Origin: Ctenosaura bakeri
Lineage: Eukaryota > Chordata > Lepidosauria > Squamata > Iguanidae
Direction: 5' to 3'
Assembly (NCBI GenBank): GCA_948474755.1
Contig: CAOLHI010001436.1
Coordinates: forward strand, 186,001-250,000
Length of the DNA: 64,000 bases
Under the pieces are notes generated by a model. The model was not told the DNA's origin, ran no database searches, and saw only the letters and a program-made list of their open reading frames with translations. The position numbers were made by a program, and so were the translations under genes. Positions 25,651 through 34,780 of this stretch are shown one piece after another; positions within the stretch are counted from its first letter, which is position 1; each line of letters starts with the position of its first letter.

Positions 25651-25883
25651 GAGAAGTCAGTGTGGTGTAGTGGTTTGAATGCAGGCTATGACTCTGGAAA
25701 CCAGGGTTCAAATTCTCACTGAGCCAGACACGTCACATTCTTTTAGCCTCAGAAGAACTAGGCAATCTCCCTGAACAAATCTTGCCAAGAGACCCCCATG
25801 ATAGATTTGTCTTTGAGTTGCCATAAATTGGAAAAGACTTGAAGGCACATATCATCATCATCATCAACAACAACAACATCATG
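25651..25883 (+). mobile_element. Sauria-type SINE with internal deletion and CAT/CAA tail
   Basis: Head 'gtcagtgtggtgtagtggtt', B-box-like ggttcaaattc. A central section is shortened (ctgagccagacacgtcacat), followed by 'acttgaaggcacatatcatc' and a (cat)n(caa)n tail. Confidence 0.88.
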
Positions 25884-26194
25884 ACACATAGAAATAAGAG
25901 GACATATTTCCTTGCTTGGTATATCCTGACTACAATGGAAAAGAGAGGCCTAGTTGTTCAGGCTTCATCTAAAGCCAATGTACAATGATTTTTTTATTTT
26001 ATTTTAATGTTTGCTGGTTCTTTATATCTGGACACAAAAAGGTGATAGATGTATGACTTTAGTGTGTAACTATTCCTTCGGTTTTAAAAACTGCATTTCA
26101 GAAAGCTTAAGTAATTGCATCTTTGGTAATTAATTATTTGGTAATTAATTAATTAAAATTAATTTGGTAATTAAGTAATTGCATCTTTGCCTTA

Positions 26195-26362
26195 AGTCAA
26201 CTTAGACCATTAGTCCATCCTATCCAGTGCTGTCTGTCTATACAGGCTTGAATCCTAGTTCTGGGGTTTCCCAAGCCTACCTGGAGATGCCAGGGCTTGA
26301 ATGTGGAACATTTTTTTCATGCCAAGCATATGTTCTGTTACTGAGCTAAAGCCTTTGTCCAG
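26195..26362 (-). mobile_element. tRNA-derived SINE (minus orientation)
   Basis: Contains 'agaccattagtccatcctat', 'cctacctggagatgccaggg', 'cttgaatgtggaacattttt' and 'tgttactgagctaaagcc'. On the minus strand the last part is a tRNA-like ggctttagctcagtaacaga head. Same family as 4276 and 39787. A small duplication of 'taattgcatctttg' lies just upstream (26104-26188). Confidence 0.7.
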
Positions 26363-26392
26363 ATACTATTTTAAGAGCCAGATTACATTAGG

Positions 26393-26640
26393 TGGAGGGC
26401 CTGAATACCCTAAAAGCACCAGATCAAACCACTGTTTGATACTGGAAGCTAAGGAGGGTCATTCATGGTTAGTACTTGAATGGGAAACAGCCAGTGAATA
26501 CCAGGTGCTGTATGTTATTTTTCAGAGGGAGGAACTGGCAAAACCACTTCTGGGTATTCCTTACCTAAGAACACTGTGTGAAATTCATGAGGTTGCTATA
26601 TGAATTGATAGGCAACTTGAAACATATAAACATGTAAATG
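26393..26640 (+). mobile_element. 5S-rRNA-derived SINE (5S-Sauria type), near-complete
   Basis: The first ~120 bp align to 5S rRNA: 'gataccctaaaagcaccaga'-like start region, then 'tcaaaccactgtttgatact', 'ggaagctaaggagggtcatt', 'catggttagtacttgaatgg' and 'gaataccaggtgctgtatgt'. These cover the internal Pol III control region. A SINE body and tail follow ('actggcaaaaccacttctgg', 'gtattccttacctaagaaca', 'aattcatgaggttgctatat', 'ggcaacttgaaacatataaa'). It is not a functional 5S gene: several conserved positions differ and the tail is SINE-derived. Confidence 0.9.
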
Positions 26641-26934
26641 TACACAAACATATAAATAGGTGGAATAATGAATTTCACTATGATGTGATACTGAGACTCA
26701 AGAGCCTCAGAGTGATGGATTCAGATGGGAAAATCATGAGCTTCTTGGAAACAGTGGGGTGTATATACTGCTTTTTGTTCACTTATGCCATAATACACTG
26801 CAGATAGCAAAAACCAACCATGTCCTTTTTTGTGAAGTGTACATATGGATATGTGTGTGTTACTGGGTTTATCACAAGTATAGTCAAGCGTATGCATGTA
26901 ATAAGGTCATTGTTTCTATACCATATATGTGTGT

Positions 26935-27172
26935 GTGTGCATATGCATCCACCTTCAGGTCACCTATTGATTGACTTAGGGTAACTCTGTGAACTTCATA
27001 TGGTTTTCTTAGGCAAGAAATATTCAGAGATGGTTTTGTCAGTTCATTCCTCTAAAATATAGCCTACAACACCTGGTATTTGTTGGCAGTTTCCCATCCA
27101 AGTATTAACCAATGCTGACCCTTTTTAGTTTCCAAGATTAGATGGGATCTGGGGCCGTGTGTAGTGGCTGTT
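26935..27172 (-). mobile_element. 5S-rRNA-derived SINE (minus), near-complete
   Basis: Reverse-complement copy. On the minus strand it reads a 5S-like head (agattccatctaatcttgga, aactaaaaagggtcagcatt, ggttaatacttggatgggaa, ataccaggtgttgtagg) followed by the standard tail. It lies about 295 bp from the + strand copy at 26393, forming an inverted pair. Confidence 0.88.
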
Positions 27173-27770
27173 CATTGTTGCATCTTCTAAAGTTGTCTGT
27201 GTAGCATCCATAAAGTAGCATCTGTTACTGTACCTCCTGTTCCTTGTGTGTGTTTGTAAGATGGACAGATACATATAGAAACAGATAGTTTGTTCTGTTT
27301 GTATGTCTCTTTAATATATTTTTGAAGCAACAAAATAATAAATATTCTACACAGCAGCACACTTAAGAACTCTTGCATTCACCGCCAAGTTAACCTTGCT
27401 GCTCTGAACTAACCCTGTGCAAAAGATCACAGCCTGAGAATATATGGTAGGGATTTACTGAATTTTTGATCACTAGGTTAAGTGTTGATTGTCTGACCCC
27501 TGTTCACCTGAAATGTACATATAATGCTGTGTCCCAGTCAGAGAATATGCTGGGTGATTAGCATAAGTAATTTAGGAGGTTATTTTTTTCCCCTTTTAGG
27601 TTGCTGTTCAACTGGGCAATGTGAGGGCAGATTGTAAGCAATTAAGAAAATAAGCTGAGTACACAGGTGGATCAAAGCATGAATAAATAAATGAATGGAG
27701 CCATCTCATTCACTAGATGGGTCCCCATCCAATTTGGAGCTTTTACTGGTTACAATAACACACATTTTTT

Positions 27771-27977
27771 ATTGTTATTAGTTGCCGTCAAGTCAGCTTT
27801 GACTTATAGCAACCCTATTAACAGCCCTGCTCAGCTCTGACAGTTGGGGCTGTGGCTTCCTTGGTTGAGTCAGTCTACCTATAATGCAATCTTCCTCATT
27901 TCCTGCTGCCTTCTACTTTGCCAAGCTTTTTTATCTTTTCTAATGAGTCATGTCATCTCTTGATATGCCTAAAGTAA
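27771..27977 (-). mobile_element. Bov-B (RTE) LINE, 3' end (minus), distal part
   Basis: On the minus strand it encodes degraded remnants typical of the Bov-B C-terminus (YFRHIKR...HDSLEKI then KLGKVEGSRK...GR) and ends in the 3' tail 'gttgctataagtcaaagctg' then 'acttgacggcaactaataac'. That tail is the sequence shared with the Sauria SINEs, fitting the known LINE/SINE partnership. It is the downstream half of the piece at 29217-29440. Confidence 0.75.
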
Positions 27978-28000
27978 TATATACTTATATGTACCCTCTG

Positions 28001-28260
28001 TCCCAAATGCCACTGCCCTGGCCATGGAGGGAAAAAGGAAGAGGTGCAGCTCCATCATGGCTTGGCCTAGAAGCAGATGCAGGGCCATCCTTGCATCCTA
28101 AGTGCCACTGCCCTGGCCTCAGAGGGAGAGAAGAGGCAGGCAGAGTTCCATCATGCCTAGGCCCAGAAGCAGATGAAAGACCCTCCATCTATCATAGCTA
28201 TCACTCCATCCCAATTGCCACTGCCCTGGAAGGAGAGGAGAAGAGGCAGTTTATGCTGGA
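28001..28260. repeat. Tandem repeat of ~95-113 bp, three units
   Basis: Units beginning around 'tgccactgccctgg' at 28008, 28103 and 28216 share 'agaggaagaggtgcag'-type and 'cctagaagcagatg' segments. GC-richer than the surroundings. Part of the composite block interrupting the Bov-B element. Confidence 0.75.
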
Positions 28261-28308
28261 CCTGAGCCCTTCCCCTACTGCCATTCCTTTTTTCTTGTGT
28301 GTCATGTC

Positions 28309-28400
28309 CTATTTAGATTGTAAGCATGAGGACAAGGAACTGTCAAATTAATAATTTGATAGCCACTGTGAAACGCTTTGTGGCTGAAGAATTGGGCTTC
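28309..28400 (+). mobile_element. LINE 3'-UTR-like fragment
   Basis: 'tagattgtaagcatgaggac' then 'aaggaactgtcaaattaata' and 'actgtgaaacgctttgtggc' resemble a common reptile L2/CR1-type 3' UTR. No coding remains. Confidence 0.45.
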
Positions 28401-28888
28401 ACATTTGCAGGTTTAACTTTTACAGAATTAATTGTGAGTTGCTCTAACCTCTGCCCACCCCACCCCCACCTCAAGCACTTCTTTTCTGGGGAAACCTTCC
28501 TTTTCAGCAGCTCTAATCAGGCCATGCGGCCCTTTAAAATCCCACCTCTGGTCTTTCTCCTCTTCCACTGGCTGCTGCCTACCCAGCTAAGGATGGATTG
28601 CAGTCCAATTTCTCAGCACCACAAACCCCCTCCTAATGCTTCCTACACACCCAAGGAGGAGATGGGTGAGAGAGGGCCATGCAGACTCACCTCCTTTCCC
28701 TCTCCTTTCCCTGACTTGGGCTGGACACTGGGTGCCTGCTTTCTGTACTGTACCTGAGCCCCTTTCCCACAGATAGACACACACATGTTGATATTTCCAG
28801 TTTTTTCACCTTTGCAGGAGTCCTCTACCCGTAACCCTAGTGAATGTGGAGAGCCAACTGTGCTCTAAATAAATAAATAAGATATACA

Positions 28889-29216
28889 TAGTTGTCCCTC
28901 CGTATCCATGGGGGATATGTTCCAAGACCCCCAGTGGATGCTTCAAACTGCAGATAGTACCAAACCTTACATATACTGTGTTTTTTCCCTATATGTACAT
29001 ACCTGTGATAAAGTTTAATTCATAAATTAGGCACAGTAATAGATTAACAACAATAACTAATAATAAAATAGAACAATTGTAATAATTATAATAAAAGGGT
29101 GAATGTAGGCCCCCTCTCAGAATATCTTATTGTATAGTGATTTTTTTGGACTGCCATTTACCATGGGTAACTGAAACATGGAAAGCAAAATTGTGGATTA
29201 TGAGGGGACCACTGTA
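28889..29216. mobile_element. Tigger-like MITE, 328 bp
   Basis: TA-flanked. The left end 'gttgtccctccgtatccatg' and the complement of the right end 'tgaggggaccactgta' form imperfect inverted repeats. The interior ('gatatgttccaagaccccca', 'gtggatgcttcaaactgcag', 'gataaagtttaattcataaa', 'ttaggcacagtaatagatta') strongly resembles mammalian Tigger derivatives as I remember them. It sits at one end of the block that splits the Bov-B LINE. Confidence 0.8.
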
Positions 29217-29440
29217 CTCCATTTAGTCATTTTGGCTTCTAGGGACAGGTCAGGCTTGTTTTACTGTGGGATTCATTTACTGGTTATTTTGGCAGTCTGT
29301 AGAACTCTGCTTCAGCATCTTATTACAAATGAGTTGATTATCTTCCTGTTAGCTTTCTTCATTATCCAGCTTTCACGCTCATAGATAGAGATTGAAAATG
29401 CTACAGTATGGACAATCCTGTCTTTATATCCCTATGTAGT
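29217..29440 (-). mobile_element. Bov-B (RTE) LINE fragment (minus), proximal part
   Basis: The minus-strand translation keeps recognisable Bov-B ORF pieces: ERESWIMKKANRKIINSF and, after a few stops, DLSLEAKMTK. These correspond to the C-terminal part of the RTE ORF (typically CESWTVKKAD...LEAKMTKL). It continues across the insertion into 27977-27771. Confidence 0.75.
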
Positions 29441-29582
29441 CTACACTACAAAAGGACATGCATGATCTCTGCTACCATGCCTCATTTTGTTACTGTGTCA
29501 GAATATGATATATATTTTTAAAAAATATTTAATTTCTTTGCATTAAAGATGTTAAATTAATTTTGCTTGTGTGAAAGCAAAA

Positions 29583-29770
29583 CCAGCAGTAGAACTTTGG
29601 AAAATCAGGGTTCAAATTCTTGCTCAGGTCTAGAAATCCAGTGGGTGACTTTGGACAGGTCATAGTCTCCTAGCCTAAGAAGAAGACAATGACAAACCTA
29701 CTCTGAATAAATCCTGCCAAGAAAACCTTAGGAATTCAGAATTGATTTGAAAGCACATAAAAACAACAAA
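29583..29770 (+). mobile_element. Sauria-type SINE, 5'-shortened
   Basis: 'actttggaaaatcagggttc aaattcttgctcagg', 'cagtgggtgactttggacag', 'aatcctgccaagaaaacctt' and 'gaaagcacataaaaacaac'. The first part of the tRNA head is missing or diverged. Confidence 0.8.
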
Positions 29771-31363
29771 AGCTAAACAGAAGAATGAAATATTTTTGTT
29801 GGGGTGTTTTGTTTTGTTTTGAACAACGATGATCAATCTTTTAGTATTTTGAATTCCAATCCCAGTGTATGGGAGGATTTATTGTTGAGTATTCTAGTTA
29901 CATTGACTTAATATTATCACAGCTGCTCTTTTATTAAGAAGACTTTTTTCTGGGCCAGAGGAGATGCAGTGGTGCTATTAAAGACAATGTTTTCGAAAAG
30001 ATGATAAATGAAAATTGGATCATTTGTATCTGAAAGTAGACAGAAAATCCTGTGTTCTCATTGGTTCCTCCATTTCTGTTATCACAGCCCTACTCAGATG
30101 ATGTACTGACATTCGATATCAAAATGTACCGTTCAGGTTATCTCATCAGCTCTGTTTTCACAAAGAGAATGTAGCATACTGTGCCTGTTTAATGAATCTT
30201 AAACTCCATGTTATTCAATCATTTAATCCTGCCATATCTCTGCCAACTATGGAAGGTTGTCTTTTCTGCCTGTTGTTGGCTATCAGTATGAGAAGACAGA
30301 CTGCAGACAGTAAAAATTGTGGAGATGTTTCAGTGTTAGGATTGTAGCCTTTCTTTTAATAGAGAAGTATAGCTGGTATTTGCATATTATGCATCATTCT
30401 GGTTCACAAGCTTAATCTGGTCTGTAGGGAATCCCCATCTGTCTGAACAATTGTGTTTGTCCTATCTCTAATCTTTGATGAGCTCATTTGTGATTGGAGA
30501 TAAGAGACTGTTTAAGGCCTTTGAATATTTTGCATGGAAATACACTCTGGTTGCAGTCCTCCAAGTTTTGCAGTGAACAGGTACTCTGGCTTACAGACTG
30601 GGAAAAGTTTGCGTGCCTGAAACTTGTTGCACTGGAGCAAAGTAGTAAGATTTACATCTGGCCCTCCAGCTTTGTTTTGGTTCAGCCCCATGTTCTTATT
30701 GAAAGGTGATCCCTTCCCAAATTGAAATTGGGCCAAAAGACTTTCCCCATCCCAGGATACACAGAATAAAAAGAAGCACATCACTAAAAGAATTTCCCAT
30801 TGGAACTCTTAATAAACTTTAGCTAGGAAAGTTGCCATGGTCTTAGAATCCCCCAGCTAGCATGGCTGCTGGTCAGACTGGTGAAGGTATCTTAGGAGTA
30901 TAGTTCCAAAACTTGACTTTTCCAGAGGTCTTCAATCTGTACTGTGCCTGCTCATGTTTCTTGAAAAGATATTGAATGTAGTGTGCTGATCCAGTCTGTA
31001 GTTTTAACTGATGAACTGGACTGATGGGGCAAAGGGTTGAGTTGTTGTGTTTGTTTTTCAACATGTCATATTTTATGGACTAACACAGCTGTTACTCAAT
31101 TTCTAACGTAGCATAAAAGTCTAAGTGTTTAGCTATTGCTGCTTTTACCCTTTAAATCTGAGAAGACATACAGGTGTTTGCCTTTGGCTTAGTCTTCCCA
31201 GGACAGCATTTAAGAACTCTTGTATTAAAGTAGTCATTTGATAGATGCAGCTCCAAAGTCATACTGTCTGGCCAGTGGTTGCCTTCCCATAGGTTAATGC
31301 ATAGTAAAATGTCAGTTCACAGCTTCATTCATGAAGCAAAGGAAGTTTCAGGTAAATGGTGAT

Positions 31364-31560
31364 GGTTGTTATGTACCTTCAAGTTAACTCCAACTTACAG
31401 TGACTTTGTCCTCAGGTTTTCTTGGCAAGAGTTATTTATTCAGGAAAGATTTGCCATTTCTTTTATCTAATGCTCAAAGAGTGTGACTTGGCAAAGGCCA
31501 GTCAGCGTGTTTTCATGACTGAGCAAGGATTTGAACTCAGTCTCTTGAAATAGCTAGCAT
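31364..31560 (-). mobile_element. Sauria-type SINE (minus), diverged
   Basis: Begins with the tail complement 'ggttgttatgtaccttcaag', continues 'ttttcttggcaagagttatt', 'aaagagtgtgacttggcaaa', and ends in the B-box complement 'gatttgaactcagtctcttg'. It lies only about 60 bp upstream of the MICU1 exon at 31623. Confidence 0.82.
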
Positions 31561-31622
31561 ACTATAGTATGTAAATTACAATATCTGATACATCTGTGTT
31601 TTCCATTTTTGCAATCTGTTAG

Positions 31623-31820
31623 GTTCAGAGCATCATTCGTTCCCAGACTAGCATGGGCATGCGCCATAGAGACCGTTCAACTACAGGGAACACCTTGAAG
31701 ACAGGCTTCAACTCTGCATTGACCACATACTTTTTTGGAGCTGATCTGAAGGGCAAACTGACTATCTCCCACTTCCTGGAATTCCAACGCAAACTTCAAC
31801 ATGACATTCTCAAGCTTGAG
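31623..31820 (+). CDS. MICU1: MICU1 internal exon (central domain after EF-hand 1)
   Basis: The 198-nt, phase-0 exon encodes 66 residues, starting [18 protein letters not shown], continuing through [20 protein letters not shown] and [20 protein letters not shown], and ending LKLE. This is the MICU1 segment between EF-hand 1 and the central pseudo-EF/helical domain. The substitutions relative to the human protein as I recall it are few (Ser for Pro in RDRST, Thr for Ser, Asn for Cys, Ser-His for Lys-Asn). The acceptor is gcaatctgttag and the donor GAG|gttagt. Its ends are fixed by homology and frame. The length is a multiple of three, so skipping it would keep the frame while removing 66 residues. 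Confidence 0.97.
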
Positions 31821-32052
31821 GTTAGTATCTGATCCAGAAAAACTTTCAAATCACTTCCTGTACTTTTGGAATGTGATTGCGTTAACTGGTGTGTGTCCTT
31901 CCGCACACTCTTTTTAAAAGTGACTCAGGGCAGGTGTCCCCATTCAGATTTCCTACAGTGTCCCAGAATGATACTGGCAGCAGCATGGATGTTTGAATGA
32001 CAAAGAGGGCAGTGGGGAAGGTTAGAAATAAGATGAGTAAAATTGTATCATT

Positions 32053-32055
32053 ATG

Positions 32056-32089
<34 letters not shown>

Positions 32090-32100
32090 TGTATGTATGT
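32053..32100. repeat. ATAC/ATGT microsatellite (palindromic)
   Basis: About six cataca-type tetramers run into (at)n and then (gtat)n, so the two halves are complementary and could form a hairpin. Confidence 0.9.
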
Positions 32101-32726
32101 ATTTTGTGAGATTAATAAGATCTTTTTCTGATTTCTTTTGCATTGAGGTACTTCACTTCAGGTCTCAAGGGTCTCTGCAAACAATGCCCTCTCACTCCAT
32201 TAGCTCATAAATTCTGTCCCCCCCCAAGATTTCACACTTAAAGGAGATGTGTCAAGCTGAAAGTGGATGAGCAAGTTTTTACAGAAATCTATATTACTTT
32301 TGTGTAGTCTGTGGTTTATGTCTAAATCAATATTCACTTAAGATAATTATATGTCTCACAAGCCAAAAAGAGAGCATATGCTAATCAGATTTCAAGCAAA
32401 ATATGATAGTCATAATTCAGTGCTATTTTTGTTAATTAGAATGGGCTGTCATGTACAACTTAGCTCATAATTGTCTGAGATTAATCTGCCCTTTTTTTTT
32501 TCTTTTGAGAAAAGTAATCAAGTTTATACTGGCTCAGCTCAAGATGCTGTGTAAAGATTATTGTATTGCCACAAATTTTATTTGTCAAAGAGAAAAACAT
32601 TTCTGTTAGAAGCTATTGAGGATAATTACCTTGCCCTCAATAGGTCTATTACACTTAAGCCCTATGTTCAGTTTTTGCATCTTAGAGAGAAAACCTGCAA
32701 ACAATTGTGTACCAAAGTAGTGGTTA

Positions 32727-32758
32727 GGCCAAACCTTGGGAGGCCAAACCTTGGGAGG
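32727..32758 (+). repeat. 16-bp tandem doublet
   Basis: Two adjacent exact copies of aggccaaaccttggga. Confidence 0.85.
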
Positions 32759-33299
32759 AAAGTGAGCGGGTAAAGGTTCCTCATACTAGCTATAGATAAT
32801 TCCTTTTCCCTCAGAATATCTTTCACATGGTTTTAAAGGAAGTAAAGGTCCTTTTGTGTGATAAACATGGTAAGATCCAGGCTTTTGACTTCCGCAAACA
32901 GAAGGACTCCTTTTACCCAATTGACCTATTGATCCAGTGGATCCCCCCATCCTACAGTAATTCCACTTGCCTGGTTCCCTACTCTTTTGGAACAGATTTT
33001 CAGGAGACTCAGAGTACCATAAGGAAAGGGAAAATTGCCTTCCTGAACTTTTGCCAATGAAAGGATCCACTGAACAGAACTGTTACCATGCTGTAAACCC
33101 CACTCCATGATATAATTGCCAATGAGCATTATTTAATTGGCGCAGAAAATATAAATCATACATGGCTGAAAAGCCATGCTGGCAAAGAGGACTGGCTGAA
33201 TATGTGCAAAAGCAGGTCAAATGGGACTGCAGGGCATGGCCAGGTCATAAATTCAAGGAATCAGTCAGGAAGTTCCAGTGCTGATATGCTAGTGATAAT

Positions 33300-33860
33300 C
33301 CCCTTAATGACTCAACTTTAAAACACAATAGCGCACAAAATTGTCTCAGTAGAGCATCAACCTGTTCCCTCTTCCTGCAGAAACTCTTCTTTGTTTCCTC
33401 ACCTGTCCAGACATTAAGAAACTCTCACAATTCCCATCAAGGCTTTGTCACCTAACACTAGACCATTAGCTCTTTCCAGATCCCATTGTTTGATCTGCCA
33501 GAGAGCCATTAACACCTTCCCCATCAGGGCAGAAAAAGAGTATTTAAACCCTGGCTCTGAGCCAGACAACTTGTAGTACACTGGACCTAGGCTGTCACTC
33601 TGCTGCTCAGTTTCCTGTTCTTTTGCTACCCTCGGAGCTCTAGCTTGAGCCACATCTCTTCATGTCTTCTCTTCAGAGTAGGTAAATATCATCCACTTCA
33701 CCCCATCTTCTTACTATCCAAATTTTCCTTCCTTTCCTTTGGTTAGCCTTATGTGGTGGTGAGGTTGCTTGATCTTGCATGTGTTTGTTATTTTCCCCAG
33801 TAAAACATTATTTTGACCTCCATCTGGTGTCCCTGAATTAGTACCAGTATACACAGGTGA
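33300..33860 (+). mobile_element. Possible solo LTR
   Basis: A GC-richer block with a TATA-like 'gagtatttaaaccctggctc' (33539-33558), about 250 bp later a polyadenylation-like 'ccagtaaaacattattttga' (33798-33817), and then a short U5-like end. No coding region is attached and neither edge is proven, so this is a suggestion from layout only. Confidence 0.3.
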
Positions 33861-34602
33861 AAAGATCCTGGAAGTTACTCCCTTCTTGCAGGCCTCCCTT
33901 TTGAGCTAATAATTTCCCATCTTTCCATGGATGCATTGGCATTGTAGGTATGGGGGTAACAGAACTCCACTAAATTGATGCTCCCTCTAGTAGCAGAAGA
34001 ATTTTCAGACAGCCTTTGTGCCCAATTCAATACCTAGGTTGAGAAATAGAAAATAGAATGATTGTGCAAATAAGTAAATAATTGTATGAGTTAATGCTGT
34101 AACTAACAATAGTTTCTACTATCCATTTACTAAAATGCAGCAATCCAAAATCACTTTATAGAGAGTAACCACCTCTGAGTATCCTTGCCTAAGAAAACCT
34201 TCATGTGCACATGTACACATTGCTGGGTGAATTTACCGTGTGATTCAATATAGGAAGTCTTGAATAGTCAGAAACTGCACTTTGCCTCTGTCTCCAAAAC
34301 ATCGTTGATTAGTATGAACTGGTGTTTGAATAAATGTTAAATAAAATATGCAGGATTTTCACACAGGAAATGTAAATGTAATATGGGTGGGATAAATGAA
34401 AGAACAGTAAAGTGGCTTGACCATTGCTGTTTAAACTGCAATACATCTCAAGTTATATATTACAAACTGTTTATGAGTATAATGCATGATTCTATTTCAA
34501 GTTATAATATTTCTATGAATAGAGCAGAAAACAGACCAAGAGGTCAAGATTCTGCTTGCTAATTTAGTGTTCAAACCTGAAAGAAATGTTAAAAAGTATA
34601 TC

Positions 34603-34780
34603 CACACCCTGATACCAACTTAACTGTCATGGCCCCATCCTGTGGAATTCTGGTGCAGGGGTGGGAGGCCTCCTTTGAACTGCAGCATTAGAGCTCTCTG
34701 GCAGAGAATTCCAAAGATCTTCCAGGATTCCCTAGGATGGGGCCATGGCACTTAAAATGGTATCAAGCTGCTATAATTGT
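34603..34780. repeat. Foldback element, family B
   Basis: The left arm 'tgataccaacttaactgtca tggccccatcctg' is complementary to the right arm (complement of 'cctaggatggggccatggca cttaaaatggtatca') at roughly 85-90% over about 44 bp. The spacer carries 'agagctctctggcagagaat'. Related to 48000, 51009 and 63389. Confidence 0.75.

Noticed and set aside
26393..26510. Possible functional 5S rRNA gene
   Set aside because: Multiple substitutions against 5S rRNA and a SINE tail attached directly; it is a 5S-derived SINE.
27950..28351. 133-residue open frame on the + strand
   Set aside because: It runs through a GC-rich tandem repeat and shows repeated peptides from the repeat units; no domain and no splice context.
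32827..33060. 77-residue open frame (MVLKEVKVLLCDKHG...)
   Set aside because: Looks protein-like, but no family was recognised, it has no exon borders, and the opposite strand is equally open.
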